NCBI GenBank assembly: GCA_963697285.1
Contig: CAVONI010000001.1
Coordinates: 124,001 to 188,000, forward strand
Direction of reading: 5' to 3'
Source of the DNA: JAEUQQ01 sp963697285
GTDB lineage: Bacteria > Acidobacteriota > Vicinamibacteria > Vicinamibacterales > JAFNAJ01
DNA length: 64,000 nucleotides
Positions 26,569 to 36,082 of this stretch are shown here, piece after piece. Position 1 is the first letter of the stretch. Every line of letters begins with the position of its first letter. The position numbers and the translations under genes are program-made. The notes under the pieces are model-generated. The model saw nothing but the letters and a program-made list of their open reading frames with translations, made no database searches and had not been told where the DNA came from.

Positions 26569-27519
26569 ATGCCTACGAATCGCCCCGGACGGCGTAGCGT
26601 CCTGAAACTCACCGCCATGGCTGGCACATCGGCACTACTCGGGAACCGGCTCGACCTGTTCGCGCAGCAAACGACGCTTCCGCTCATCACGAAGGGCGTT
26701 CCCTCGACCGGCGAGCAGCTGCCGGTCATCGGCCTCGGCACCAACGCGTACGGCGTCGACACGCCCGAGCAACTCGCGCCGCTGCGCGAGATTCTCTCGC
26801 AGATGTCGAAGCTGGGCGGCAAGGTCATCGACACCGCGCGCGGCTACGGACGGTCGGAAGAGGTCATCGGCCAGCTGCTCTCGGAACTGGGCAACCGGAA
26901 CAGCTACTTCATCTCGACGAAGACGCCGATTCGGGGCGAGCTGGGAACCCCGGCGACCGAGATTGAGGCGGGCTTCGAGCGGCTGCGCGTCAAGACGATC
27001 GACCTGATGCTGATCCACAACCTCCACGGGCTCGACGTCCTGATGCCGGCGCTCCTCGACTTCAAGAAGCAGGGCCGGATCCGCTACGTCGGCATGAGCA
27101 CGTCGAACGATGCCCAGTACGAGGCGCAGATGGCGGGCATGCGGAAGTACCCGCTCGACTTCATCCAGGTGGATTACTCGATCGCGAACCGCGGCGCCGC
27201 GGATGCCATTCTGCCGCTCGCGCAGGAGCGCAAGATGGCGGTACTCATCAACGTGCCCTTCGGCGGCCGCGGCCGCGGCGCGGCCAGCACGTTCGGCAAG
27301 GTCGCCAACGTGCCGCTGCCCGCCTGGGCGAAGGAGTTCGACGCCTCGTCGTGGGCGCAGGTGTTCCTGAAGTACGTCGTGTCGCATCCCGCGGTGACCA
27401 CCGCGATTCCCGGCACGACGCAGGTGAAGAACCTGGTCGACAACATGGGCGCGGGCCACGGCCGCCTGCCCGATGCGGCGATGCGCACGCGCATCGAGCA
27501 GTTCTGGGACACGCTCTGA
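26569..27519 (+). CDS. Tat-exported aldo/keto reductase
   Basis: 316-residue aldo/keto reductase with an RR leader (MPTNRPGRRSVLKLTAMAG), so it is probably folded in the cytoplasm and exported. The catalytic tetrad is visible: Asp and Tyr in KVIDTARGYGRSEEVIG, Lys in YFISTKTPI and His in DLMLIHNLHG. The C-terminal PGTTQVKNLVDNMG matches the cofactor-binding end of the barrel. A good Shine-Dalgarno (AAGGAGA) precedes the ATG. Unlike the other aldo/keto reductase at 57900 it has no ferredoxin extension. Substrate unknown; the exported location makes NADPH use puzzling. Confidence 0.9.
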   Translation: MPTNRPGRRSVLKLTAMAGTSALLGNRLDLFAQQTTLPLITKGVPSTGEQLPVIGLGTNAYGVDTPEQLAPLREILSQMSKLGGKVIDTARGYGRSEEVIGQLLSELGNRNSYFISTKTPIRGELGTPATEIEAGFERLRVKTIDLMLIHNLHGLDVLMPALLDFKKQGRIRYVGMSTSNDAQYEAQMAGMRKYPLDFIQVDYSIANRGAADAILPLAQERKMAVLINVPFGGRGRGAASTFGKVANVPLPAWAKEFDASSWAQVFLKYVVSHPAVTTAIPGTTQVKNLVDNMGAGHGRLPDAAMRTRIEQFWDTL

Positions 27520-27802
27520 GCCCAGCGCTCTCGAGCCAGGCGATGGCCGGCGCCCGCGTGGATCCGCGTGCGCCGGCACCGCCGGTGATGATCCTCAGCA
27601 AGAACGCCGTCGCGATGACGCGGTAGCACGCCGGCCCCTTCACACTGCGCCCAATCCTCCCTTCACGCTGCGCCCGATCCTGAAGTGCTCGACGCAAGAC
27701 CTGCCGTGTTACGGGTGGGACACAGATGTTGCGAGACGGACGCGTACGGCGACCCTTCGGCGCTACGCTGTTCCGCGTCGAGATGACGGAAAGGAACGCT
27801 CA

Positions 27803-28975
27803 ATGAAGACGAGCAGAAGGGACTTCGTTGTCAGCACGGGAACGGGCGTCGCCGGCCTGGGGCTGTCTGCAGCGCTCCCGCTGCACGCTGCGCAGGCGTC
27901 AGGGCGCAGCGGCAACGTGGAAAGCACCGTGGCTCCCACTGCCGGACGCTCGGTGGCTCCGGCGGTCGCTGTGCGGAGGCGCAAGGAAGGCTGGCCCATC
28001 TCGTCACGACTGAAGTCGAAGCGCATCAAGTTCGACACGCCACAGAACCAGATCAGCTGGGCGTACATGAAGGAGCTGCGGGAACGCAACAAGACGAGAC
28101 GGATCTATCCGGTCAACCCGTACGTCGAGGTCTATCAGTTCCGCGACAACCTCTACGAGCTGTTCTCGGAGAACTGCGACGGGCTCGGCGACTTCTTCAT
28201 GCACCTGATTGTCGGGCCCGAGAAGGCGATGCTCATCGACTGTGGCTTCGGGCTCGGTGACATCAATGGGCTCGTCGCGCACCTCACCGGCGGCAAGCCG
28301 CTGATCGTCGTCAACACCCACGAACACCCCGATCATGCCTTCGGCAACTGCCGGTTCGACAGGGTCCACTGCCACGAGTATCTCGTGCCGTACCTCGAGA
28401 TGCAGAACGCGCACCTGTGGGATTACCTCTTCGACGACTACGGCGACAACATCTGGCTCGAGTTCGACAGGGCAGACCTGCCCACGTTCAAGAAGTACGA
28501 CATCGTCGGCGTCAAGGATGGCCACACCTTCAATCTCGGCGGCGACTACGAGGTCGAACTCGTGTTCACGGGTGGCCATTCGGCCGGACACGCGGCGTAT
28601 CTCGACAAGAAGGACCGCATCCTGTTCACCGGCGACAACATCTGCAGCGACGTGTCGAGCTGCGGCTCCGTCAACATCACCCGGCCGGGCCCTCATGGCG
28701 AGAACACGGCGCTCCAGGTGTACCGCGACAACGTGAAGCGGCTCGTCGGCCGGATGGGGGAGTACGACTACATCTTCCCCAACCACTTCATGACCAACAT
28801 CGAGAACAACCTGATGCCGAACGTCCTCGAGGCGTGCGACGCCATCCTCGCCAACCCCGAGGATTGTGACTACACGGTCGAGAAGTGGAACAAGGGCGGC
28901 ACGGAGTCCTCGGTGAGGTACTACAAGTTCATCAAGGGATTCAGCGTCATCTCCTACGGTTACAGGAAGGCGTAG
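27803..28975 (+). CDS. Tat-exported metallo-beta-lactamase-fold hydrolase
   Basis: 390-residue MBL-fold protein with a twin-arginine leader (MKTSRRDFVVSTGTGVAGLG). The metal-binding signature is intact: NTHEHPDHAFGN (H173, H175, D177, H178), then GGHSAGH and FTGDNICSD, and PNHFM near the C-terminus as the last ligand. Upstream of the fold is QNQISWAYMKELRE, shared with the next gene. Start ATG follows AAAGGAA. The two MBL genes are tandem paralogues separated by 85 bases and probably duplicated in place. Substrate unknown. Confidence 0.9.
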   Translation: MKTSRRDFVVSTGTGVAGLGLSAALPLHAAQASGRSGNVESTVAPTAGRSVAPAVAVRRRKEGWPISSRLKSKRIKFDTPQNQISWAYMKELRERNKTRRIYPVNPYVEVYQFRDNLYELFSENCDGLGDFFMHLIVGPEKAMLIDCGFGLGDINGLVAHLTGGKPLIVVNTHEHPDHAFGNCRFDRVHCHEYLVPYLEMQNAHLWDYLFDDYGDNIWLEFDRADLPTFKKYDIVGVKDGHTFNLGGDYEVELVFTGGHSAGHAAYLDKKDRILFTGDNICSDVSSCGSVNITRPGPHGENTALQVYRDNVKRLVGRMGEYDYIFPNHFMTNIENNLMPNVLEACDAILANPEDCDYTVEKWNKGGTESSVRYYKFIKGFSVISYGYRKA

Positions 28976-29060
28976 CCCTTCGACTCGCCACGACGACGAG
29001 GGCGTGCTCGCTCAGGGCCAGGGCCCTGGTGCCATCGGGGCCAAGACGTGGAGAACGACG

Positions 29061-30071
29061 ATGAATGGACAGATGTGGCCGATTCACGGGGCGTCGAAGG
29101 CGAAGCGGATCTCGTGGGGCGCTCCCCAGAACCAGATCAGCTGGGCCTACATGAAGATGCTCCGCGAAGGCAGCGGCAGCATGAAGGTGTACGACATCAA
29201 CCCCTATGTCGAGGTGTACCGCTTCTACGACAACCTGTACGGCCTCTTCAACCAGAACTGCGATGGTGCCGGCGACGTCTGGATGTGGCTGGTCATCGGC
29301 CCGAGGAAGGCGATGCTCATCGACACCGCCTTCGGCGTCGGCGACATGAAGGGCCTGGTGAACACGATCACCGGCGGGATGCCGCTCATCGTGGCCAACA
29401 CCCACATCGGCCCCGACCACGTGCTCGGCAACTGCAGGTTCGACACGGTGTACCGCCACGAGTACGACCACGAGAGCATCACGAACCGGTGCAAGCCCGG
29501 CGCGTGGGACTACTTGTTCGACAGGAACGGCAACAACATCTGGCTGCAGTTCGACAGGAAGGACCTGCCCGTCTACAGGGATTACGAGCTGGTCGCTGTC
29601 AAGGACGGACACACCTTCAACCTCGGCGGCGACCATGACGTCGAACTCGTCTGGACGGCTGGACACACTCCCGGGCACGCCATGTATCTCGACAGGAAAA
29701 GCCGCTTTCTCTTCGCCGGCGACGATGTGTGCAGCGACGTCACCGGCTGCGGAAGCGGCCCCAGCCCGGGGAGGCCGAACGGGCAGTACGCGAACCTGAC
29801 CACCTACCGCGATTGCCTCGCAAGACTGGTGGCGCGCCTCGACGAATTCGACTACGTGTTCCCGGGGCACTTCATGGTGAACCTCGAGAACAGCGTGATG
29901 GTGCGCCTGCTCGACGCGCTGAACGAGATCATCGCCAACCCGGACGGCTTCGACTACAAGGTCGAGCAGACCAGTGGCGACGGCACCAGGCGCGAGAGGA
30001 TGCACAAGTTCGTCAGGGGGTTCGGCACGATTGCCTACACCAGGAACGGTGTGCGGCCCCCGACGGGCTAG
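29061..30071 (+). CDS. MBL-fold paralogue with altered metal-binding motif
   Basis: 336-residue paralogue of the preceding gene, without the Tat leader. The HxHxDH motif reads NTHIGPDHVLGN: H115, D119 and H120 remain but the second His is G117. Other ligand regions are kept (AGHTPGHAMYLD, FAGDDVCSD, PGHFM). Loss of one Zn1 ligand predicts a mononuclear or inactive enzyme. ATG 29061 follows a GGAGAACG ribosome binding site; a start at 29004 would add a Gly/Ala-rich tail. It may bind and regulate the intact paralogue, or act on a different substrate. Confidence 0.85.
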   Translation: MNGQMWPIHGASKAKRISWGAPQNQISWAYMKMLREGSGSMKVYDINPYVEVYRFYDNLYGLFNQNCDGAGDVWMWLVIGPRKAMLIDTAFGVGDMKGLVNTITGGMPLIVANTHIGPDHVLGNCRFDTVYRHEYDHESITNRCKPGAWDYLFDRNGNNIWLQFDRKDLPVYRDYELVAVKDGHTFNLGGDHDVELVWTAGHTPGHAMYLDRKSRFLFAGDDVCSDVTGCGSGPSPGRPNGQYANLTTYRDCLARLVARLDEFDYVFPGHFMVNLENSVMVRLLDALNEIIANPDGFDYKVEQTSGDGTRRERMHKFVRGFGTIAYTRNGVRPPTG

Positions 30072-30117
30072 TACCGCTCGGAGCTCTGCCTTACCAGCTG
30101 CGTCGGCCTGTCAGTGG

Positions 30118-30146
30118 TTACGGCCACCGGCCGTCGCATATATACT
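30118..30146 (+). promoter_or_regulatory. candidate promoter of the TIR-STAND operon
   Basis: TATACT (30141-30146) inside an ATATATAC run is a strong -10, with the weak -35 TTACGG (30118-30123) exactly 17 bases upstream. It lies 45 bases before the TIR start, in a 119-base gap with no other signal. The weak -35 suggests low basal or activated expression. Confidence 0.45.
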
Positions 30147-30190
30147 TGCCGCTCCACATCCAGATTAGAAGGTGCAGCGGGAGCATTGGC

Positions 30191-31288
30191 ATGTCCTATG
30201 TCGGTGAGCCGTTCGACTTCGACATCTTCCAGAGCTACAGCCACGGCGCGGCCGACGCGTCCGATGTCTATCGCCTCAAGGACTGGTCGGTGGCGTTCGC
30301 CCGCGAACTCCAGGGCGAGCTCGGACAGTGCCTCGACGGAGAGTTCAGGCTCTTCCTTGATAGCAGTCCACGGACGGACGAGGGGCTGAATCCACTCCTG
30401 GAGCTGACGCCGCAGCTGCGGAACGTGGGCAATGCGGCCGTCCTGCTCGTCCTCGTCTCGCAGAAGTATCTCGACTCGAAGTGGTGTGAGGCGGAGCGCT
30501 CCTGGTGGTTGGCGCGCCAGGCGGAGTTGGGGATAGCGACAGAAGGGCGCATCGCGGTCGTCCATATCATGCCGACGGACCGTGGCCTGACCGATGCCGG
30601 CGTGACCGGCATGGCAGAAGACCCCCTTGGATTCTGTTTCTTCGATCGTGCCGGCGCCGATGCCCGTACACGGCCGTATGAATGGCCGGCACCAACGCCG
30701 ATGAGCCGCGATCCGTTCCGCCGGCTCATCGTGGATCTCGCTGGTCGTATCGCCGACAAGCTGCGGTCGTTGAAGGCGCAGCAGGAAGCGCGGCGCAAGG
30801 CGCAGGAGTACGCCCGCCGCCTCGCCGGCGGGAGCGGACAGGTGGTGTACCTCCACGGACGGGAGACGCGGGCCGACCTCTGGAAGCGAACGCGGTCGGA
30901 ACTGCGCAACCACGGCCTGATCGTCTTCCCAGGCGCGCCCGAGCCCGTGGTGTCTGACACGCGGCGCTCACTGCAGGTCCGCAACAGCCGCGTCCAGTCG
31001 ATGAGTGCCTGCGACGCCCTGCTGCTCGTGAGCGCCAGCGACGAGTGGGAGGTGGACGCAGACCTGGTCGTCGTCGGGCGCCACGACCGAGCCTCGGCCC
31101 GCGCGATTTCGAACCGACCGTTGCCGTGCGCGGTGATCGATCCGATTGGCCCACCCATTGCGACCGACGAGCGCCGCGAAACGGCGCGTGACCTGAACGT
31201 CGAATGGATCGATGCCACCCGCGACCCGTGGGTCCCCGCTGTGCGTGACTGGCTGTCACGCGTAGCCGAGCAGGAGGCGGCCCTGTGA
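30191..31288 (+). CDS. TIR-domain protein with second Rossmann-like domain (effector of STAND system)
   Basis: 365-residue protein. Residues 8-135 form a TIR domain: FDIFQSYSHGA, then EFRLFLDSSPRTDEG, AAVLLVLVSQKYLDSKWCEAE (W98, E102) and DLAGRIADKLRSL. The S-x-WC-x-x-E element holds the catalytic glutamate in NADase TIRs. A Lys/Arg-rich helix (residues ~190-215) leads to a second alpha/beta domain, VVYLHGRETRADLWK, FPGAPEPVVSDTRR, MSACDALLLVSAS, resembling a divergent TIR or nucleotide-binding fold. GGGAG lies 8 bases before the ATG. Its stop overlaps the GTG of the STAND gene. TIR NADases kill or halt infected cells by consuming NAD; that role here is inferred. Confidence 0.88.
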   Translation: MSYVGEPFDFDIFQSYSHGAADASDVYRLKDWSVAFARELQGELGQCLDGEFRLFLDSSPRTDEGLNPLLELTPQLRNVGNAAVLLVLVSQKYLDSKWCEAERSWWLARQAELGIATEGRIAVVHIMPTDRGLTDAGVTGMAEDPLGFCFFDRAGADARTRPYEWPAPTPMSRDPFRRLIVDLAGRIADKLRSLKAQQEARRKAQEYARRLAGGSGQVVYLHGRETRADLWKRTRSELRNHGLIVFPGAPEPVVSDTRRSLQVRNSRVQSMSACDALLLVSASDEWEVDADLVVVGRHDRASARAISNRPLPCAVIDPIGPPIATDERRETARDLNVEWIDATRDPWVPAVRDWLSRVAEQEAAL

Positions 31289-34200
31289 CCGCGCCGCGCG
31301 ACTCGTTCCGGGTGACGCTGCCTCCGTGGCCGTATCCTGGGCTGCGTCCGTTCGAGACACACGAGTGGCCCATCTTCTTCGGCCGGGAGTCCATGGCCGA
31401 CGAGGTCGTGAGCCGGTTGATCGAGCGGCAGGTGGTCGTCGTCCACGGCGACTCCGGGTGTGGCAAGAGCTCGCTCATACGCGCCGGCGTGCAGCCGCGC
31501 CTCGAGCAGGAGCACGCGCGTGGCGGCGTGCGCTGGCAGACCTCGCGCGCCCAGCCGCGCGAAGCCCCGCTGCGGCGGCTCGCGGCCTCTCTGGCACCGC
31601 TGGACGGTGATGGGGCAGCTGACGAGGACCACGTCACCGAACTCCGGCGGCTGCTGAACCACGGGCTGACGGCATCGGTGGCGGTGGCCGAGCGGTTGCG
31701 ACTCGGCGGCGCCAACAACCTGTGCGTCCTGATCGATCAATTCGAGGAGTTGTTCGACTTCGCGCGTACGCACGGACCGGACGAGGCCCGGCTCCTGACC
31801 CAGTTCGTCGTTGGCGCGCTGCGCGACAAGCCGCCCGGCTTGCACGTCATCATCACCATGCGATCGGAGTTCCTCGGCGCGTGTGCGCAGTACCGGGGCT
31901 TCGCCGAGGCGGTCAACGATACCCAGTACCTCCTGCCGCGCATGTCGCACGAGAGCATGGTCCGGGCGATCCGCGAGCCCGCGACGCTCTACGGCGGACA
32001 CGTGACGCTGGAACTCGCCGAGCGGCTGGTTGCGGACGGAGGTGGTGGTCAGGATGAACTGCCCCTCATCCAGCACGGTCTCATGATGCTGCACCGGCGC
32101 GTCACCGATGAACCCGCGCAGCCAGGCGCCGCCGGCGGCCGGCGGCCCGATGGCTGGCGCCTCGACCTCTCGGCGTACGAAGGGACGGGCGGCCTCCGGT
32201 CACTCCTGTCGCGAAATGCCGACGAGGCGTGCGCCGCAGCCGGAGGACCCGACTCGCCCGTGATCCAGCACCTGTTCCGGGCGCTCATCGACATCAACGC
32301 GGAGGGCCTTGCGATTCGTCGTCCACAGTCGTTCGATGCGCTGGTCGAGGTGACGGGCGCGGACCCTGCGACACTGACCGACGTCATCGGTCACTTCCGT
32401 GCCGACCGTGTGTCGTTTCTGCAGCCGCACGGCGACAAGCCGCTCACGCCCGACACGCGGATTGACATCAGCCACGAGGCATTGATTCGTTGCTGGGATC
32501 GGATCGCCGACAAGAAGGTCGGCTGGTTGGCGCGAGAGTTCCAGGACGGGCTGATCTGGCGGTCGCTGATCGTGCAGGCCGACAGCTTCGAGCGCGACAG
32601 GTCCAGCGTGCTCTCGCACGCCACGGCGATCGAACGCCAGGCCTGGATGACCGGTACTTCGAACGACGCGACGCAGCCGGGTCACAATGCCGCATGGGCC
32701 CGGCGCTACAGCGACCGCGACGATGACTGGAGCCGCGTCGCGACCATGGTCACCGCCAGTCTCGAGGCCGCGCTGGAACGTGAGCGCATCGAGCGGCGAA
32801 ATCGACGTAACAACGCACTCACCCGCGCCGGGGGTGCGGCGCTCGTGGTCGCACTCCTGGCCCTGGGCGTCTACGCCATTGCGCTCATCGGCGGCAACAG
32901 TGCCGCGGAAGCCAAGGACCTGTGGGGCCGGCTCGACTTCCGGCCCTATCAGGCGACTGACCAGGACCAGCGGATCGCCGCGTGGGCGCTCTCCGCCGCG
33001 CGCCCGTCGGTTCGGGATGCATTCATCGCACAAGCGTCCGGGAACACGTCCGACCTGGTGGGACTTGCGTCGAATCCCGAGGCGTTTCTGCGGGCGCTCT
33101 ACGTGCGCTGGCCCGCTGGTCGCGCAGAGTCCCTCCTGAACACGGTGATCACGAGGGCCGAAGAGTCGCAAGCCCTCGCTGCGACCGAACTCGAACCTCT
33201 GCTCGACGGACTCGCCGAACGCATCGCGCCGTCGAATAGAGGCAACGTGTTTGCCACGCTCGTCACGCCGCTTCCGGTCACGGCAACACGTCGAGACGAA
33301 CTGCGAAAGGCCGCCGCACGCAGCATCGGAACGCGCCTCGATCCAGGTCAGGCAGCCGTTGCCCTCAGTGCACGCCCGTCGCTCCCACCTGACGAAACGG
33401 GTGCGTACGCGTTCGGCGTCATCTTCGAACCGGTCGCGTCCCGTGTCAGACCGGATCGCGTGGCCGACCTCATGTCGCCGCTCATCGGGCTGCTTGCGGG
33501 CGCCAACAGCGCCCAGAGCGCGGGCCTGAGCCGGATCATCCTTGCCTTCAGGGGTTCGCCGCGACTCGACGATGTCTTGCAAGCCCTCAACGCCTCGGAT
33601 CTCCTCGGCTCCTCGCCTGTGACCGCGTCCCGCCGCGACGTCCTGCAAGCGATTCTCGGTAGGCTCCCCGAAGAACAGGCTCCTGCCGTCGCATCCGCAT
33701 TGCTGGCCCGTCTGCCGCAAGCTGCCGATACCGCCGGCACGCTCGCGTTTACCGCGCTCTGGACTGCGTTGCCCGGCGCGGCGCCCGTGCCCCAGGTGGG
33801 CGGGGTGCTTGATGCGATGCTGCTGGACCCTCCGGTGAGTTCCGATGCGCGGCGCGGGCTTCTCCTCGCCCTCGCCGGCCGCCTGTCGGAAGAGGACGCC
33901 ATCCAGTTGGTGCGGTTGCTCTCGGCGTCCCTCGCGGCCACGCGGGATGCCGCGCTCGTCGACCGCCTGATGCCGGTCCTTCGTGCTGCTGCGGAGCGCG
34001 TGCGGGGTGAGGGCGTGCCGACGGCGCTTGCAGCGTTGACGGCGCCTTTGCCGACCGCGACGCCGGCAACGGTATGGGCACTCGGCACGGCTATCGGTAC
34101 CCTGCCAAAGGGACAGAGCGAACTGGCGCTGCCCGCCATTGAACGCCTGCTCGACCGACGACGCGTCTCGGCGGCTGGGGACCACGGTGACCTCGACACT

Positions 34201-35826
34201 GTCGTCGCCACACTTGCTGGACGGGTGCGTGCGGCAGATGCGGTGGCGACTGTTGATCGGATCGTAGACGTCGCCCTCCGGGCACGGCGCGATTCGAATA
34301 CCGACGCGCTTCTGAGAGGACTGCAAGCAGTGCCCCTGGCCGACGCTTCGGAGATCGACGAGACGTTCGCACGACTCTTCGCAGACCTGGAGCGAAATGC
34401 GTCCTACCCGCGCCGTCGGCTCGTTGTCGAGATTCTTCGGGCATTACCGCCCACTGCGAGAGTGGATCCATCGTCCGGCCGACTCGGACTCGAGGCCATC
34501 GTGCGGGAGGTGGTGCGTCCGTTCAGCGATGACCGCAGGTACCCGCTGCTCGACGCGTTCCGTGAGGTCAGCCTCCGGCTCCGGACCGAGCAGCGGTCGG
34601 TTGCTGTCGCCGTGTGTGCGCGCGCGCTGGGCCAGACGCTATCTCCTGAAGGGCGCACCGAACTGGTGAACCTGCTCAGTGTGCTGGCATCAGTCTTCGA
34701 TTCGGCACCCGGCGCTGGCGTCAAGCCGCCTGGTGAAGACACGGTGAGCGCCACGATCGAGTTGTTGATCACGCAGATCGCCGCATCACGGGATGTTGGC
34801 TCGACTGTCGACTCGCTTGGCACCGCCTTGAACGGCCTCATCGCGGTGGCCGGCCAGGAAGAGCTCCCGCGAATCATCGACAGGCTGCGCACCGCGGTGA
34901 AGGCTCACGGCGAATCCGCGAAGAGGTGGCATTTCGAAGGTGGGTTGCGGATGGCATTCAGTCACCTCTCGCCCACGCAGGCGCAAGAGCAGGTGAACAC
35001 GGCCCTGAACCAACTCCGAGCCAGCACCGACGACGAGAGCAGGCAGGCGGCGGAACAACTCATCGACCTGGTCTTCAACCGTCTTACCCCCGAACAGGCC
35101 GCGGCCACGATGGCCGAGGCGCTGCGAGACTTTGGCGAAAACCACAAGTCCAAGCTCGGGTCGCTGGCGGGTGCACTGAGATCGATCAGCTACTCCAGCA
35201 ACGCTCAGGCGCTGGATTTCGTTCGTGCCCTGGCCGAGGCGGTGGCCATTCATCTCGCGAGTCCTGCCGACCCGGCCGGCGATGAAGTCAGTCGCGCTCG
35301 CCAGGACGCCGCCGGGCGCCTGGTCGCAGCCTTGCAAGCCATTCTGGCGACGGTGGGGGGCGCATCGGGTGAGCTTTCCGATGTTGTCACTGCATTGCAG
35401 CAGCGCGAATCGCCGGCCGACGACGCGATGCTCGTGTCGGCCGCGAGGGCGGTTGAGAAGAAGTTCAATCGCTCTCAAGCTGACCTCATCGTCACCGAGT
35501 TGAAAGGTGTTCTTGGTTGGCACCCCGACGCGTCCGCTGCACAGGAGGCCGCACTCCTGTTCGTCGCGCTGGTGTCGTCATGGCCCGAACAGGATCGGTA
35601 CGCCGCGACAGCAGAAGTGCTGACCTATCCATTGCTCGGCCCAGACCTCACGAGGGGCCTGCTGGATGCGCTGTACGAATGGACCGGGAAGCAGTCGCCG
35701 GGCGCGCCGGAGGGGCTGCAAGCCAATCTCGAGTGGTTGGCCGCCCGGAGCAGTGCTCTGAAGGCCATGCTCGACGGCGAGCCTCCTTGCCCGGCAGCAC
35801 GAGCCAGGGAATTGCGATGCCCGTGA
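31285..35826 (+). CDS. membrane-anchored nSTAND1 NTPase with long helical-repeat sensor
   Basis: 1,513 residues. The N-terminal PYPGLRPFETHEWPIFFGRE is the signature of novel STAND NTPases (nSTAND1). Walker A VVHGDSGCGKSS (K61) and Walker B CVLIDQFEELFDF (D151, E154-E155) follow; sensor and winged-helix parts run to ~430. A single transmembrane helix (ALVVALLALGVYAIALIGG) is at ~512-535. The remaining ~950 residues are alpha-helical with repeating hydrophobic spacing (HEAT/ARM-like), with no WD40 or TPR motif. STAND proteins oligomerise on ligand binding. Here the C-terminal repeats are the likely sensor and the separately encoded TIR protein the effector. GTG start overlaps the TIR stop (GTGA), so they are translationally coupled. 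Confidence 0.9.
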   Translation: MTAPRDSFRVTLPPWPYPGLRPFETHEWPIFFGRESMADEVVSRLIERQVVVVHGDSGCGKSSLIRAGVQPRLEQEHARGGVRWQTSRAQPREAPLRRLAASLAPLDGDGAADEDHVTELRRLLNHGLTASVAVAERLRLGGANNLCVLIDQFEELFDFARTHGPDEARLLTQFVVGALRDKPPGLHVIITMRSEFLGACAQYRGFAEAVNDTQYLLPRMSHESMVRAIREPATLYGGHVTLELAERLVADGGGGQDELPLIQHGLMMLHRRVTDEPAQPGAAGGRRPDGWRLDLSAYEGTGGLRSLLSRNADEACAAAGGPDSPVIQHLFRALIDINAEGLAIRRPQSFDALVEVTGADPATLTDVIGHFRADRVSFLQPHGDKPLTPDTRIDISHEALIRCWDRIADKKVGWLAREFQDGLIWRSLIVQADSFERDRSSVLSHATAIERQAWMTGTSNDATQPGHNAAWARRYSDRDDDWSRVATMVTASLEAALERERIERRNRRNNALTRAGGAALVVALLALGVYAIALIGGNSAAEAKDLWGRLDFRPYQATDQDQRIAAWALSAARPSVRDAFIAQASGNTSDLVGLASNPEAFLRALYVRWPAGRAESLLNTVITRAEESQALAATELEPLLDGLAERIAPSNRGNVFATLVTPLPVTATRRDELRKAAARSIGTRLDPGQAAVALSARPSLPPDETGAYAFGVIFEPVASRVRPDRVADLMSPLIGLLAGANSAQSAGLSRIILAFRGSPRLDDVLQALNASDLLGSSPVTASRRDVLQAILGRLPEEQAPAVASALLARLPQAADTAGTLAFTALWTALPGAAPVPQVGGVLDAMLLDPPVSSDARRGLLLALAGRLSEEDAIQLVRLLSASLAATRDAALVDRLMPVLRAAAERVRGEGVPTALAALTAPLPTATPATVWALGTAIGTLPKGQSELALPAIERLLDRRRVSAAGDHGDLDTVVATLAGRVRAADAVATVDRIVDVALRARRDSNTDALLRGLQAVPLADASEIDETFARLFADLERNASYPRRRLVVEILRALPPTARVDPSSGRLGLEAIVREVVRPFSDDRRYPLLDAFREVSLRLRTEQRSVAVAVCARALGQTLSPEGRTELVNLLSVLASVFDSAPGAGVKPPGEDTVSATIELLITQIAASRDVGSTVDSLGTALNGLIAVAGQEELPRIIDRLRTAVKAHGESAKRWHFEGGLRMAFSHLSPTQAQEQVNTALNQLRASTDDESRQAAEQLIDLVFNRLTPEQAAATMAEALRDFGENHKSKLGSLAGALRSISYSSNAQALDFVRALAEAVAIHLASPADPAGDEVSRARQDAAGRLVAALQAILATVGGASGELSDVVTALQQRESPADDAMLVSAARAVEKKFNRSQADLIVTELKGVLGWHPDASAAQEAALLFVALVSSWPEQDRYAATAEVLTYPLLGPDLTRGLLDALYEWTGKQSPGAPEGLQANLEWLAARSSALKAMLDGEPPCPAARARELRCP

Positions 35827-35863
35827 CGCACTTCGGGGTCGTCGGCCTCGTGACCCGCGCGCG

Positions 35864-35900
35864 TTGACCTGCTTTTGATGCCGTTTTACCTGCTTTTGCC
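35864..35900 (+). promoter_or_regulatory. phased direct repeats (TTGACC/TTTACC), regulator box 1
   Basis: Four related hexamers TTGACC, TTGATG, TTTACC, TTTGCC start at 35864, 35875, 35885 and 35895, one per helical turn. The box lies ~180 bases before the 36083 gene. The same arrangement recurs at 39783 and 41493. TTGACC with TACCTG 17 bases later could also serve as a weak -35/-10. The 256-base gap 35827-36082 holds nothing else I can support. Confidence 0.55.
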
Positions 35901-36082
35901 TTGGCAGATTGGCCGACGGCGCGTCTGATGGAGACTCGCGCCAGACGGTCGTCGCACTCCGGCATTGACGAGGAGCGTCGGGCACAGCACGGTCTGAAGA
36001 TACCGCGCGGTGGGGTTGTTCCTCAGGGCCGTCGCCGCGCCCCTTGCCGCCCGGCAGCAGCATCTCAACGAGTCGTCACTGC

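Noticed and set aside
29015..29035. Palindrome CCAGGGCCCTGG between the two MBL genes
   Set aside because: Only 12 bases, with no T-tract or promoter relation; expected by chance in DNA this rich in G and C.
29004..29060. Upstream start for the second MBL-fold gene
   Set aside because: It adds a Gly/Ala-rich tail with no ribosome binding site; the ATG at 29061 aligns with the paralogue.
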